From positions 135,331 to 199,330 of the forward strand of contig BCIJ01000029.1 in the NCBI GenBank assembly GCA_001599935.1: 64,000 nt of DNA. The letters run 5' to 3'. Below the pieces are notes generated by a model that was given only the letters and a program-made list of their open reading frames with translations, had not been told where the DNA came from and searched no databases. Position 1 is the first letter of the stretch. Each line of letters starts with the position of its first letter. The position numbers and the translations under genes were made by a program. Source of the DNA: Holtermannia corniformis. Lineage: Eukaryota; Basidiomycota; Tremellomycetes; Holtermanniales. Shown here piece after piece: positions 1 to 12,004 of this stretch.

Positions 1-209
1 GCGGGATCGCACTGTAGCCCGCTACAGGCGAGAGGGAGATATGGTGTGGCTGATACAGTGTTTGTCTAAGGTGCGCCTGTCGGAACCATCTTATCAGCTT
101 GCTGCAGTGACCGGGCCGGACGGACCTGGAGTGCTTTCAAGTCGTGGCCATCCTGACCGACGTGCATACTGCCCGAGATTGTAGCTATCAAGTCTTCCAT
201 GGATGCCAT
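1..209 (-). CDS. Hypothetical protein, N-terminus (runs off left edge)
   Basis: I do not recognise this gene. A minus-strand ATG at 209-207 opens a short reading frame beginning MASMEDLIATISGSMHVGQD and continuing to a plausible donor (GTCCGT) just below position 126. A matching acceptor (CACCTTAG) lies near 67-70, after which the frame would run on past the window edge. The acidic, helix-prone start looks like protein rather than random sequence. It is a tandem neighbour on the same strand as the Zn2Cys6 gene, whose stop is at 540-542. Only about 28 residues are certain, no domain can be named, and the frame of the second exon is unresolved. Confidence 0.35.
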
Positions 210-539
210 GCTGGGTGTCGAACGCTGCGTTGAGGCCCGGATATAACCCAGTACGGCCGCGCTGCGTGACGTCGTCGGTAGTGAGTGTCTGCTACCGCCG
301 CGGTACTGAATCGACAATGCTCTAGTGCGGACTGAATGCGCGCAGAGGGGGAAAGGCGCAAGAGTGTTGCTCATTATTAGACCGACGGTTCGGGCCGAGC
401 GCTGCCGCTTGACCGCCACCGCGATAAAGATCGACGCTACCGGGCCTGGCCCCGCATCAGGTGCTCCGCGAGCGCAATCGAAAGAATTGCCAAACGGTTC
501 ACCCGGTGTTACTCCGCACGGGCAATGCATCTCAGTCAC
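210..539. other. Intergenic spacer
   Basis: The 330-base spacer lies between the stop of the Zn2Cys6 gene and the presumed start of the edge gene. It must hold the 3' UTR of one and the promoter of the other. A minus-strand frame is open through it (66-539), but its upstream part is low-complexity Arg/Ala/Ser sequence and does not look coding. No RNA gene or clear promoter element was seen. Confidence 0.5.
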
Positions 540-3288
540 TCAGAGCTCGGCCGCTACAGTCGGCCGGGCAAACAAGCCAACGATGGTATCATCGCCTGCG
601 AGCGAGTTGCTAAGAGCATGCACGTTAGTGTTGTGGATCCCGCGCCGGCTGGGCATGACACTCACTCGAGCAACTGGCGCGCCGAGACGCCAGACCGACT
701 ATACTTGCTCTATCGCACTATGGTTAGCCGAACCTCGCCGATGCACTACTCTGCACCCACCAGACTCTCGAACGCTTGCGCGATTCTCTCGGCTAGTTGG
801 CGGAGCGTCGCGACGCCCGCTGCCGTGCCGGGCTCAGCTACGAGCAAATGACCATAGCGCGACGCCGCTTTGGCGACGGCGAACCAAGCGGCAGCGACCA
901 TGACATCTGTTGCCACGTCCAGACGTCAGTCAAGGCCACAGCCCACTTTGTACTCTAACGCACCGAGTCGGCTATAATCAATCCCGTCTAGACTGTCCAC
1001 CGCGGTCGTCAACGCCCGTGCGGCGTCGAGCGCTTTCGCAAAGTGCGAGCTCGACGGCTGGTCAATGTCAAGCTTGCAGTGGAGGTAGAATTGGGCACTG
1101 AGCTATCAGCGAGGCCGGACGGTGGCGGCTCGACGCACGCTTGGTGGTATGTGATCAGCATGATGCGTTCACACCGGATCCGACTGGCGTCGTCTGGCAA
1201 CGCCCATGCCGGTTGGGCCGCCTGAGCGTCGATAAAGTCTGGAGGCAGCGAAGCAGCGAGCGCAGACGATGCAGCGAGCAGTCGGCGTGTAGCTTCGGTC
1301 GCCGCGTCAGAGATTGGTAGCGCGTACAGCCTGGCATCGTCAGACGGCTCGAATCGATGGCACCTACCTCGTCGACATGTGGAGGAGCGCGAGCGCCTTG
1401 AGGCTCGCACTCCAATACGTCTCTTGTGGTGCATCGGGCCTGACGTTACCTTGCACGAGATCCGACAGCGAACCGACAGATGGCTGCTGATATCAGTCTT
1501 GCCTTGAGCTCACACCGCCACACACCGTCAGCGGCTCGTCCCGTGGGCGCGGCCATGGCGTCGTGATCTCCTCGCCGTTGAACGCTACGCATGTCAGTAG
1601 GCCGTCTGCAAGTCTCGCTCGACGTACTGCTATTCCAGCCCCAGCCTGTCCGGTCATCAATTCCACACATTATCGACATTGCGGAACACTCACAAAGCTG
1701 GCTCGAGACGTCGGCGGCCCAGATGTGCCAACTGAGCCAAAGGATCAGCCATCACGCCATATCGAGTAAACGACGAGCGCACAAGAGGTCCACACGGTCC
1801 TTTAGCTCATCCGCGTCCTCTGCCGGCGGCGCAACCGACAGCTTGGGCACCAGCGCCAGCATCCTACTGTCTTTATCATCCTGCACGGCGACGCGGCCAC
1901 CCCGGGATCGCAAGACGTGGTAGATATCGCCCGGTCCTATGTTTGCCAGTCCGGATCCCTGTGCCAGCCGACTTGCTTGCCCGCTCTCGTACCAGCCTTG
2001 GAGGTATTTCCCATCATAGGTGAGCCTGTGGGCGCGAAGGGCAGCACCGCGCGCGACGTCGAGCATGCGATCGCCGGATGAGATTGCGAGCGTTGACGCG
2101 TTCTGGGCGGGGAGTAGTAGCAGTGGGCTGAGGGATTGGAGCGAGCCCGAGGGGGAACGCGGGAGAGTATGGTACAGTAGGCTGAGGAGGAGAGATGGGT
2201 GGGGTCGAGCGTTAATGGGGTTGTGTTTGTTTAGACGGGGCACGAGGGCGCGCGTTGGGACGATGCGCTGCTCGGGTGTCGTGTCTGGGAGTAGGATATG
2301 TAGCTCGATCCTATGACCGTCAACTTGTTGCTCTAGATAGCTTTGACTCACGCGTGCGCAATGATGGCGTGCCCGACCCCATCTTTGCCCACGACCTCAT
2401 CCACCGCCTTTAACACGTCGGCCAACAGGGCCTCGACCGTCATCCCATCCCATTTCGCCGTCCTGACGCCCGACGTCCGAGTGCGCTTGGTACCCTTTGC
2501 GCCCGCGGCTTCAGCGGCGTTTGCGAGCGTCATAAGGTCGGGCTCGTCTTGCAAATCGGGATCGATTGGGATCTGCGGCTCGGCGGGGTAGGCTGGGTAG
2601 AAGGGGGGCGTGTAGCTGTTTGAAGAGGGTTGAGGCTGGTTCGGGCTCGGCGCTGGCGCAGGGGTCACTGCCTGACCGCCGCGCATCTTTGCTTCAAGCT
2701 CGGCTGGTGGGAGTCAGCACGGTGATGGTCAGCACGGATGTGATACAAAAACGCACCCAGCTTGTCTTCTAGCACGCGCACTCGGCTCCGCTGTTTGACC
2801 TGAGAATACACGCACTGCATCTTGGCCTGCGGACGTCAACGCCGCCGACTGCACTCGAGCTCGACCGACCTTGATACACGCCTTGCAGCTCGGGAGCTCG
2901 CCATCGCATTTCCTAACATATCAGCAGCTAGTCTCGAGTGATGCTCAACTCACAGCTTGCGACGTTTGCAAAACTCTACAGATTAAGTGTCAATAAGCTA
3001 TCATGCAACAATCGCTCGACGGACCGCACGCTCCTCCACGCTGCAGTGATCAGCACTGTACTCGAGCTCGCACGCAGGCAGGATACGCACCGGCAGAGTC
3101 TGCCTCGACTTTTTCTTCTTTGGCACTGGTTCCTCGGTGCTGTCGTCGAGCTCGGGTGCGCTCTGAGCGGTCGACTCTGGCAGAGGGTGGGGTTGATGGT
3201 GCGGATGGTCGATCGCGTACTGTGCATCTTGGTACTGTGCGTCGCTGAGCAGTTGACCGAGCTGGCTCTCGAGAAACGGTTGCTGCAT
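540..3288 (-). CDS. Zn(II)2Cys6 fungal transcription factor
   Basis: Fungal binuclear zinc-cluster regulator, expected to be a nuclear DNA-binding protein. The spliced cluster reads AC-x2-C-KRRKLKCDGELPSCKAC then IKAKMQC, matching C-x2-C-x6-C-x5-C-x2-C-x6-C. It is assembled from exons 3025-3040, 2954-2975, 2870-2912 and 2757-2826 and followed by a basic linker (VKQRSRVRVLEDKL) and short coiled-coil. An acidic and Pro-rich N-terminus with a KKKKSR basic patch precedes it. Downstream exons carry IELHILLPDTTPEQR and, near 880-790, VAAAWFAVAKAASRYG, typical of the helical middle homology region of such regulators. The ATG at 3288 (MQQPFLESQ) is chosen because it starts the first clearly protein-like stretch; an in-frame ATG upstream is possible. 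The stop is TGA at 540-542. Exon limits in 540-1750 are approximate. Target genes cannot be inferred. Confidence 0.75.
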
Positions 3289-3397
3289 CCTCTCGTCCAA
3301 GCCAACAACAATGTCGAGAAGAAACGGCGAGTGAACAACAACGCCGGACCGGAACCTTTTCGAGAATGCTACGAGTGGCATCGATTCAAGACTGCGA

Positions 3398-5199
3398 TCA
3401 CGACGGGCCGAGCGCAAAGCCAGCGACCTCGAGCACGCTCGCAAACGTCACCTTTGCGATACTCTTGATCTGCGCGAAATCATAGCCCTCACGCTGCGAC
3501 ACGTCCCTAGACGAATGATATTCCGGGTCGGCAATGTTGCCGTTGCGCTCTGGACCGTGTCAGCCGAGTCACGCTGGCCGAGGACGCACCAAACACGGCC
3601 GTCGCAGGGAAGCCGTTGGCGACAAAGTTTTGGTGGTCGGAACAGCACGCTGGTGTTGTGCCGATGACGAGTTCGGGCGCGTACAGGCGCGAGACGTTGC
3701 CGAGCAGCCAGCCGGCTTCGGGCAGGCCGATGCTGGGCGTGTCAGCGCGGTGCACAAGACCACTGAGCGGGGAACGGCAAGGAAGACACTCACGATTCAG
3801 GCAGACCCAGCTGCAGAGTCTCGCCAGGCTAGATGACGCATCAGCAGCGCGCACGCCCAGAGCAACGCACCGCATGGTAGCCCAGCATATCCGCCTGAAC
3901 CTGCAACGCAATCTCCTCGCCGCGTTCTCTCAGCTCGCGCGCATAAGCCCGACTACCATACAGTCCCTGTTCTTCACCCGCAAACCACGCAAGCGTCACA
4001 TTGCCCGTAAACTCGACCTTGAACTTTGCAATCGCACGCGCGATCGCGAGCAGGTGAGCTGACCCGGAGCCATCGTCGTCGCCTCCTGGGGCGCGCGTCG
4101 AACCAAAGGAACCGCGGGAATCATAGTGCGCAGAGAGGATCACGCGGGGACCGGGCGAGGGCGCCGAGGACGGATAGTGGCAGATGATGTTGGGTGCGAA
4201 CCCGGGCAGGAAGGGTTCGAGCGTGCAGTCTGCGCCCGATGCGGTGGCTTTGCCTAGTCCGAGGTTAGCAGCGGAACAGAGGGTTGATCGCTTGCGGGTG
4301 GCAGGCAAAGTCAGCGTCCTGGCGCTTGCGAGTACTATCGTGTCTGCGTCGATTGCCAACTGGCGCTGTATACTGCGCCAAGCGGCGAATGCCAACGCTT
4401 CTCACCAAGCCGACTCACCCTTGATCCAGTGCGCGGCCTTGACAGCGCCTTCGGTAAAGCTATGCCTGCTCTGCCACCCACTCGGTCCCTCACCCGTCAA
4501 CCACCTCACATCCTTCCTAATCTCATCCTCATCGAGCCCACGCTCCACGAGGGCGTCGATCGCCGGGTTGAATGTCAGGTTGGCCGTCAGGTCGCGCAAG
4601 AAAGCGACTTGTGACGCGGGCACGGCGTCCCAGCCTTGTGCTCGGGCGGGGAGCGCGACGGGGACGAGGTGGCGTGGGAGGTAGGTGTCTAGATGTGGGC
4701 GGTGGCCTGCGGGGATGGAGAGTAACAGGGTGGATGGCGTGCGGTGGAGGAGCGTCGGCAGCGGGAGGGTCTGTGCGCTGGCTCCAAAGACGACTTGATC
4801 GTGGTCTTTGTCTGTCATGGGCACTCGTAGCGCACCGGCTCGCTCGAGGATCACGTCCCACACATCTTGAGCATCATCCAAAGTCGCGACGGCAGGCTCG
4901 ACTCCAGCCTCTCCGACCCAGACCACTGTCCTGTCCTCATCCAACCCGCTCTCGAGCGGGACCAAGGATCCCTCATCCAGCAGAGTCAAAGCAGACGACG
5001 CCAAACACGCCTCGGAAGGCATATAGATGGCCTGCTGCGCATCCCGTCGTGAGCCAAAAGTGCCATAGTAGGCTTGTCTGATGCATTCGGGAAGGGTGCT
5101 GGCGGTCGTGGGGTGCGTGATCAGGATGGCGGCTGCGCGATCAGGCTCTGCGAGGGCGGTAGGGATCGCGAGTAGGGGGACGAGCAGGAGGGCCAGCAT
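3398..5199 (-). CDS. Secreted M28 family zinc aminopeptidase
   Basis: Predicted extracellular or vacuolar co-catalytic zinc exopeptidase of family M28, the leucine-aminopeptidase-like group that removes N-terminal residues. All metal and catalytic positions are visible in order: His in SAHYDSRG, Asp in PGGDDDGSG, the Glu pair in AGEEQGLYGS, Asp in QADMLGYH, and His in DPEYHSSRDV. The CCSDHQ segment is typical of fungal leucine aminopeptidases. The start at 5199 gives a clean signal peptide (MLALLLVPLLAIPTALA). A second in-frame ATG at 5304 would add 35 residues with a hydrophobic run and a poly-Thr tract encoded by a (GGT)n repeat, and is less likely. The sites span exons joined by short introns near 4400, 3860, 3800 and 3550. 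The stop is TGA at 3398-3400, only 110 bases from the start of the zinc-cluster gene downstream. Confidence 0.85.
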
Positions 5200-5205
5200 C
5201 CTGGC

Positions 5206-5223
5206 GGTGGTGGTGGTGGTGGT
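5206..5223. repeat. (GGT)6 trinucleotide microsatellite
   Basis: Six perfect GGT units lie immediately upstream of the chosen ATG of the M28 peptidase gene, that is ACC repeats in its 5' leader. If translation began at the upstream ATG (5304) they would encode a poly-threonine run. Confidence 0.85.
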
Positions 5224-5304
5224 CGTGGTCAGTGCTCGGCCAAGTCCGCTCGCCGCGCAGACGACCGATGGTATCAAGCAACACATCAACAGCAATCCAT
5301 GCAT

Positions 5305-5944
5305 GATGTATACAGTGCATCGTCTTGAGCATAGTCTTGGAATGAAGTACTCCCAGACGACCGCTCAGGTGGATCAACCGAGCGCTCACGCACAAACTGT
5401 GCCAGTCCACAGAGATGTACTGCCATGACCATCCCCTTGCTCCAGCACGATCCTGCGCCTTCCCCAACCGTGTGTAGACTGTGCGCCGTCTGTTGTCCTC
5501 AGCGAGGCCGCCGTGTGGACCGTGTTTCGCAATCGTCGACCGTGCTTGGCGTCGCCCTGACTTTGCCCTCTGTGACTTGCTCTGACCGGGACCGACACCA
5601 GGTCTACACACTCATTGCCGCCATCTCCCCACGTTCGTTTTCAACTGTACCGACTTCAGATTCACGCTTGGCTTGAGCGAGTTGCCAAGAGCACGGATTG
5701 GGAACGGTGCGAGTGAGCATCAGATTCAGTCTGTCACTTTGATTTGTTGCACCGCCTTTGGTGCGCGCCCCTTTGTACGCGCCAAGACTTGACATTGGCC
5801 GTCAGCACCATCATCATCGGTCAACCCGGCAGCCGCAGATGGGAGCGAGCACGTACTAAACCCAGCAAGACGCAAAGGACACCCACCGACATCTTCGCCA
5901 CCGGACATCGACTTGAACTGGCTGGTCCTGCTCCGCTGCCCACC
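5305..5944. other. Divergent promoter region, M28 peptidase / Ca2+-ATPase
   Basis: This 640-base stretch lies between divergently transcribed genes and must hold both promoters. It includes pyrimidine-rich tracts before the ATPase start codon (cattcgcc-type leader, 5800-5940). In-frame sequence upstream of 5945 is open back to 5744 but lacks a better start context. No specific operator or TATA element was recognised. Confidence 0.5.
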
Positions 5945-8900
5945 ATGGGACCCGCTCCGAACCCTCCCACCATCATCACGACCGACCTCGATGCTCCGAT
6001 CGAACCCAGTGGCGAGCACAGAGCGGCCAGTCCGACCACACCGCCCAGGCAGATCTCGGGTCCGAGCAGTGTGCACTCGACCCCTCCAGACGGCTACAGT
6101 ACCCACCTCACGCCCTCGGGCGGCCACTACAACCCTTCGGCACTCGCACCGCCCTCGCCGACACTGACGACGTCGTCTGTCCATTTCTCAGATGACGTCC
6201 ACACCCCGTCCTCGCCCTCGCCCCAGCAAGCGACCTCGCTCGCCCTGCGCGCCAACGAGCCAACGGCAGAGAGCGGCGCCAACACGCTCTCGGTGCTCGG
6301 ACACCGTCGTGGGCCGTCCAACGCGACGTTTGACGACGTCTCGGAAGCTCACGAACTGAGTCCGACCACGACAAAGAACACGGCCGCACCGCTCCACCCT
6401 GGCTCGAGCTCGGACGAGAAGCGCTCATGGAAGGATAAACTGCTCAGGCGGAACAAGCCGATCGAAGAAGCGCACGAGCGAGGCCACACGATCCGTCCAG
6501 AAGACGATCACACGGACCCGACGCCGTTCAAGGAAAAGCCTACCACGCTCGCGTTCCTCGTTGACCCGAAATCACTAGACGACCTGGAACGGATCGGCGG
6601 TATCGACGGCCTGCTGCAGGGACTCGGCGTCGACGGCAAGCGCGGACTCAATGTCGGTCCCGTCGAGGGCCAGCCAGTCAACAAGGACGAAACGTCGGAA
6701 GACCGCGAGCGCCGCCAGACCCAAACAGGTCCACAGTGGCAAGCAAACCTCGCAGACCGTCATCGTATCTACGGCGAAAACGTCCTGCCAACGAGATCCT
6801 CAAAGTCGCTGCTGCTCCTCATGTGGCTCGCGTTCAAAGACAAGGTTTTGGTCAGTCCTTCTGCGCGTCACTGTTGCAGCCAACACTAACACCCCGCAGA
6901 TCCTCCTGACCGTCGCCGCCGTCGTCTCGCTCGCCCTCGGTATCTACCAAGTACTCGGGACCGAGCCTGAAATCATTTTCCCTCCACAATGCCCACAAGG
7001 CTGTGCCGAGGCCCAGCTCGACTGGGTCGAAGGCGTCGCCATTGTCGTCGCCATCTTGATCGTCGTCCTCGTCGGATCCGTCAACGACTGGCAAAAGGAG
7101 CGCCAGTTCAAGACACTGAACGAGAAGCGCGAGGACCGCACGACCAAGGCGATTCGGAGTGGCAAAGAGCTCATCATCAATGTCAAGGTAAGCCACGGCG
7201 CGCACTGTGCAATGCGCAAATATACTGATCCGCCCAGGACGTGGTCGTCGGCGACGTCCTCCTACTTGAACCAGGCGAGATCATCCCCGTCGATGGCGTC
7301 TTCCTCCGCGGCCACAACGTCCGCTGCGACGAGTCCGGCGCAACCGGTGAATCCGACGCGATCCGCAAGTTTACCTACGACGAGTGCATCACCGAACGTA
7401 ACGAGCTCAAACCGGGCGCGCGCGCGAAAAAGGACTGTTTCCTCATCTCGGGCGCTAAAGTGCTCGAAGGCGTGGGCGAATACGTCGTCATCTCGGTCGG
7501 TACGCACAGCTTTAACGGTCGGATCATGATGGGTCGGTATCGGTGGTGTTGTTGAATCGGCGAGGCTGACGCGATCAGCGATGCGCGGTGACGCCGAGGA
7601 GACGCCGCTGCAGATCAAGTTGAACCGCTTGGCTGAGCTGATTGCCAAACTCGCTGCCGCGGCCGGTCTCGTGCTTTTCGCCTCGCTCATGATCCGCTTC
7701 TTTGTCCAGCTCAAGCGTAACCCGAATCGGTGAGTTGTCCGTCCGTTCGTCGTATGGAGGCTGACCGCGCAGCACGCCCGACCAAAAAGCGCAGAGCTTT
7801 ATCCACATCCTCATCATTGCCGTCACGCTCATTGTCGTTGCCGTGCCCGAAGGTCTCCCTCTGGCCGTCACCCTCGCTTTAGCATTCGCCACCAAGCGCA
7901 TGACGCAGCAAAACCTCCTCGTCCGCGTCCTCGCCTCGTGCGAGACCATGGCCAACGCGACCGTCATCTGCACCGACAAGACTGGCACGCTCACCCAAAA
8001 CGTAATGTCGGTCGTCGCCGGCTCGCTCGGCGTCCACGGCAAGTTTGTCAAGCACTTGGAGGACAATGCGGCCCGGACCAACGCGAACAACGTGGCGTCG
8101 GAATCGGGTGAACCGGAAGCCAAGCGAACGGGTCGGATGGACTTTTCATTCGATATGGCGGATATGAGCGTGGCGGCGACGCCGGCACTCGCGAAGCTGT
8201 TCAACCACGCGATCGCGATCAACTCGACCGCGTTTGAGGATGCCGACCCGGATTCGGGCGAGCTCGTCTTTGTCGGATCAAAGACCGAGACGGCCTTGTT
8301 GCGGTTCGCAAAGGAAGCGGGATGGCCAGACTACCGCGGGATCCGCGCCAGCGCCGACATTGTTCAAGTCATTCCCTTCAGCTCGGAACTGAAAGCCATG
8401 GGCGTCGTCATCCGCCTCCCAGACGGTCGCTACCGACTCCACGTCAAGGGCGCTTCCGAGATCCTCACAAAGGTCTGCTCACGCCACGTTGCCGTCTCTG
8501 AAGGTGCCAATGGCGCCGACGCGGGCGATGACGTCGAAACGCTCGAATTCACAGAAGAGACCAAGACCAACATTGCGCGCACAATCATCTTTTATGCAAA
8601 CCAGACGCTGCGCACGATCGCTCTTTGCTATCGCGACTTTGAGCAGTGGCCGCCTGCTGGCGCAGAGGGCTGTCAGCCTGATGAAGTCCCGTTCACGCTC
8701 ATCAACAAGGACATGACGTTGATTGCCGTCACTGGGATTGAAGACCCGCTCCGGCCTGGGGTGCGCAAGGCGGTTGAGAACTGTCAAATGGCGGGTGTGG
8801 CCGTCAAGATGTGCACGGGTGATAACGTGCTGACTGCTCGGTGCGTCCTTTGGGATGCTTTGGGGCAGTGCTAACGTGCTCAGCTCGATCGCAACCCAGT

Positions 8901-10719
8901 GTTCAATGTACACTCCGGGTGGCATCATCATGGAGGGTCCCGTGTTCCGCAAAGTCAGTCTTATGTGCTCGTCTAGCACACGCTGACGTCGTCTAGCTGT
9001 CCGACGCCGAGCGGCTTGAAATCGTCCCGCGCTTACAGATCCTCGCGCGCTCTTCGCCGGAAGACAAGCGCCTGCTCGTCAAGACGCTCAAGGAGATGGG
9101 CGAGGTCGTCGGTGTGACCGGTGACGGTACCAACGACGGTCCAGCACTCAAGCTTGCTAATGTCGGCTTCGCGATGGGTATTGCGTACGTCTGGTGCACT
9201 GCGATGCGACGGTACTGACGTGACGTAGCGGTACAGAAGTCGCCAAGGAGGCCTCGGATATCATCCTCATGGTGAGCTGGAGGAGCGTCTTACAGTCCAA
9301 GCTGACATGTATAGGACGACTCGTTCTCCAACATTGTCTTGGCCATCATGTGGGGTCGCTGCGTCAACGACTCTGTCCGCAAGTTCCTTCAGTTCCAGAT
9401 CTCGTCAGTAACAATTTCGGACTGGGCCGCGCGCTGACGGTCACAGCGTCAACATTACCGCCGTCGTCCTCACTTTCGTCTCTGCCGTTGCGTCCGAGGA
9501 GGAAGAGTCTGTTCTATCGGCAGTGCAGCTGCTTTGGGTCAACCTGTAAGTAACAGCCTAACGACCGACCCAAGCTCACTTTACGCAGCATCATGGACAC
9601 CTTTGCCGCTCTTGCCCTCGCTACCGACCCTGCCACCTGGTCTTCACTCGAGCGCAAGCCCGATCGCAAGAACGCACCGCTCATCACGGTCGACATGGCC
9701 AAGATGATCCTCGGTCAGGCGTTGTACCAGATCATCGTCTGCTTCGTCCTGCACTTCCTCGGTCACCGCATCATGGGCCTCGAGTCGAACAGCGTCAACG
9801 ATGCCGAACTGAAATCGCTCGTCTTCAACACCTTTGTATTCTGCCAGATCTGTACGTGTCAAGCCTTGGACGCGACCGCGCGCTAACCTTTGCAGTCAAC
9901 CAACTCAACTGTCGTCGCCTCGATCGCAAGTTTAACGTCATCGAGGGCTTCTTCCGCAACTATTACTTCATGGCCATCTTTGCCATCAGTGCGTTGATCG
10001 TGGCTGTCAGAACGGCGCTGACAATATGCAGTGGTTGGCGGTCAGGTGTTGATCATCTATGTCGGTGGGGCTGCATTCCAGGTCGTGCGCATCAATGGTC
10101 GCGACTGGGCTATCAGTATCATCCTTGGTCTGTTGGCTTTGCCACTCGGTAAGTCACCGACCGATATCTCGAGCAATCACTGACCGCATCAGGCGCCCTC
10201 ATTCGCTTGCTGCCTACCGCGCCGTTTGAAAGGTTCCTCATCAAGATCAAGGTCTATGATGACCCAAACAAGTTGCCCCAGGTGTCGCCCGAGCAGGAAG
10301 ACGTCGAGTACAACCAAGCTTTCAGCACGGTCAAGGACAACCTCACGACCATGGATTTCCTCCGCGGTGGCCGTCTTCGCGCTTCGTCGATCGTTCAGCG
10401 CAGCCGCCACAAGGAGATCAAGGAGATCACCAACAGTCAGCGCCTGCCATCATTGCTGATGATCCCGACCATGGTCATGGGCAACGTCGGTGAGTTGACT
10501 GCATTGCCCTTAGTGGCTTGGCTAACGTTTCCAGGTGCCGGTGCTACCTGGGCGTCGGCCAACGCTCAAGGCTTGTCAGACCCCGCAGGGCAGGAGGACC
10601 CTTCGCGCTCGACTGCCGCTCTTTTCGCCGGCAAAGTTCAGCTACACCCTCAGACGGACCCCAACGATCCTCTGTATCAGCGCTTCGGCCTGACACCAGA
10701 GTCAAAATCTCTCGTATGA
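5945..10719 (+). CDS. PMC1: P2B-type Ca2+-transporting ATPase (PMC1-like)
   Basis: Calmodulin-type (PMCA/PMC1) calcium pump that moves cytosolic Ca2+ into the vacuole or out of the cell at the cost of ATP. The start at 5945 has a strong context (CCACCATGG). Fifteen exons join in frame: 5945-6850, 6900-7187, 7238-7532, 7579-7729, 7773-8840, 8884-8953, 8997-9184, 9229-9271, 9315-9403, 9447-9545, 9589-9851, 9896-9988, 10032-10148, 10193-10489 and 10535-10719, giving 1383 residues. After a Ser/Pro-rich cytosolic N-terminus of about 200 residues come the actuator DESGATGES motif, the ion-site helix [20 protein letters not shown], the phosphorylated aspartate in [11 protein letters not shown], the nucleotide-binding KGASE, and the hinge [12 protein letters not shown], then the C-terminal transmembrane helices and a cytosolic tail. 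It is longer than yeast Pmc1 mainly because of the N-terminus. All introns are 42-50 nt. Confidence 0.95.
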
Positions 10720-10808
10720 GCTTTTTCGCTCCGATTCACGTTCATTTGTATAGTATTGGCTCGATGCGCATAGATACATGAGCATGTAGACCCTGCACGA
10801 CGGCATCG

Positions 10809-11928
10809 CTAGCAATTGCCCAAGGAAAGGATGAGCACATTCGTGGCTGAATAGTTGAGCTTGCGCTTTGTCGCCTCTGGATCGTATCGTAACCCGTTGA
10901 AGTACGTCTGTCCGAGCAGCGCATCCGACTTGCGGTAGCCGATGAAGGGATCTTGAAACCCTTGTGCGCGCTTTTCAAAGTATTGCTGTTCCCTGCTAGG
11001 GTCAGTGGGGCCTCGAAGCGCATGCGGGACACACATGATCCTGACTGCTCTGGCAAGACGTCAGCGCCACTGCGGATGTGGACAAGCGCGTACCGAGGAT
11101 GCATCTCTCCCAGTTCATCGACATATAGTGGGCTTGCAAAGACTACGTGCCTCGTCAGTCTACACGAAGATGGCGAGTGCACGCACAGTCGAAGATGGCT
11201 TGCAGAACATCAGATAGACTGCTTAAAGTCAGCAGGAGCGCCATCGTAGTCATCGAGCGCTCACTTGACCCCCATCCTGTTCACGACGCGCACCGACCAA
11301 CCGGTGTCGTAGTGCAGCAAATGCAGTTCCTCAACTCGTGGACTTGTTGCTGGCTGATACCGCTCCTTTACCAGCCTGTGCGAGTCAGGACCCAGCTCGA
11401 CCAGGTCAGTCAACCCACTCTGACGAGTCAGCTACCCTCCGCGCTGACCAAGTGGCACTCACCAGTCTCGGTATCATCGTAGTCGATCCAGATGCACGCA
11501 TGGAATGGGTATTCGACAACGTTCCAAGCGAGGAATTTCTGCACCGCTCAGCCGCCACCCAGGAGAGTGCATAGGACCCTACCGGATATGGCTCTGTACA
11601 CCTCAGATGCTCATCAGCACTTGGTCTGATCGCTCATGCAGAAATCGGCTCACTCGGGTCCCAAACAGTCAACGCAAGCAACGGGTGGATCGATAGGGGC
11701 TTTTGCAGTTGGCTAGCCTGCAAATAGCTTGCGACGACGCCGATATCCTGGCCACCCTTCCATGGACCGATGCAGACGGCGGGGTCAAACTTGGGCATGA
11801 CCTCGAAGAGTGAGACTGGTAGTCAGCTGCATGGCAACGTCTCCCCTCGCAATAACGGCGACTCCAAAGGCAAGCGAGTCATAAACGTGCGTCTCTCGAC
11901 GACGGCGCAGAGGCAGAGTTGGCGCCAT
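10809..11928 (-). CDS. DUF6699-type uncharacterised protein
   Basis: Hypothetical protein whose spliced product resembles the fungal DUF6699 fold, a family of unknown function common in Agaricomycotina and relatives. The pattern is seen in order: KPLSIHPLLALTVWDP, then KFLAWNVVEYPFHACIW, then WSVRVVNRMGVNLSDVLQAI with DFFASPLYVDELGEM, and near the end RKSDALLGQTYFNGLRYDP. The start ATG (11928) gives MAPTLPLRRRR. The gene has many introns and at least one very small exon (11583-11593, 11 nt). One junction near 11401-11462 is ambiguous, needing either a 31-nt intron or a 1-nt exon to keep frame. The stop TAG at 10809-10811 lies 90 bases from the convergent stop of the Ca2+-ATPase gene. The family assignment is from remembered pattern, not a search. 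Confidence 0.6.
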
Positions 11929-12004
11929 GAGGACAGTGTGTCCCTAACCAGCCCTCCTTTGAGCACGCGGGTGAACCAGGAGCATATGGACAGCGATCAG
12001 TGCA

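Noticed and set aside
5097..5304. Upstream ATG (5304) as start of the M28 peptidase
   Set aside because: It would place a poly-Thr tract and a second hydrophobic run before an already complete signal peptide starting at 5199.
7241..7555. Separate short gene suggested by an open frame inside the ATPase
   Set aside because: It is exon 3 of the Ca2+-ATPase (DESGATGES actuator motif) with clear donor and acceptor sites.
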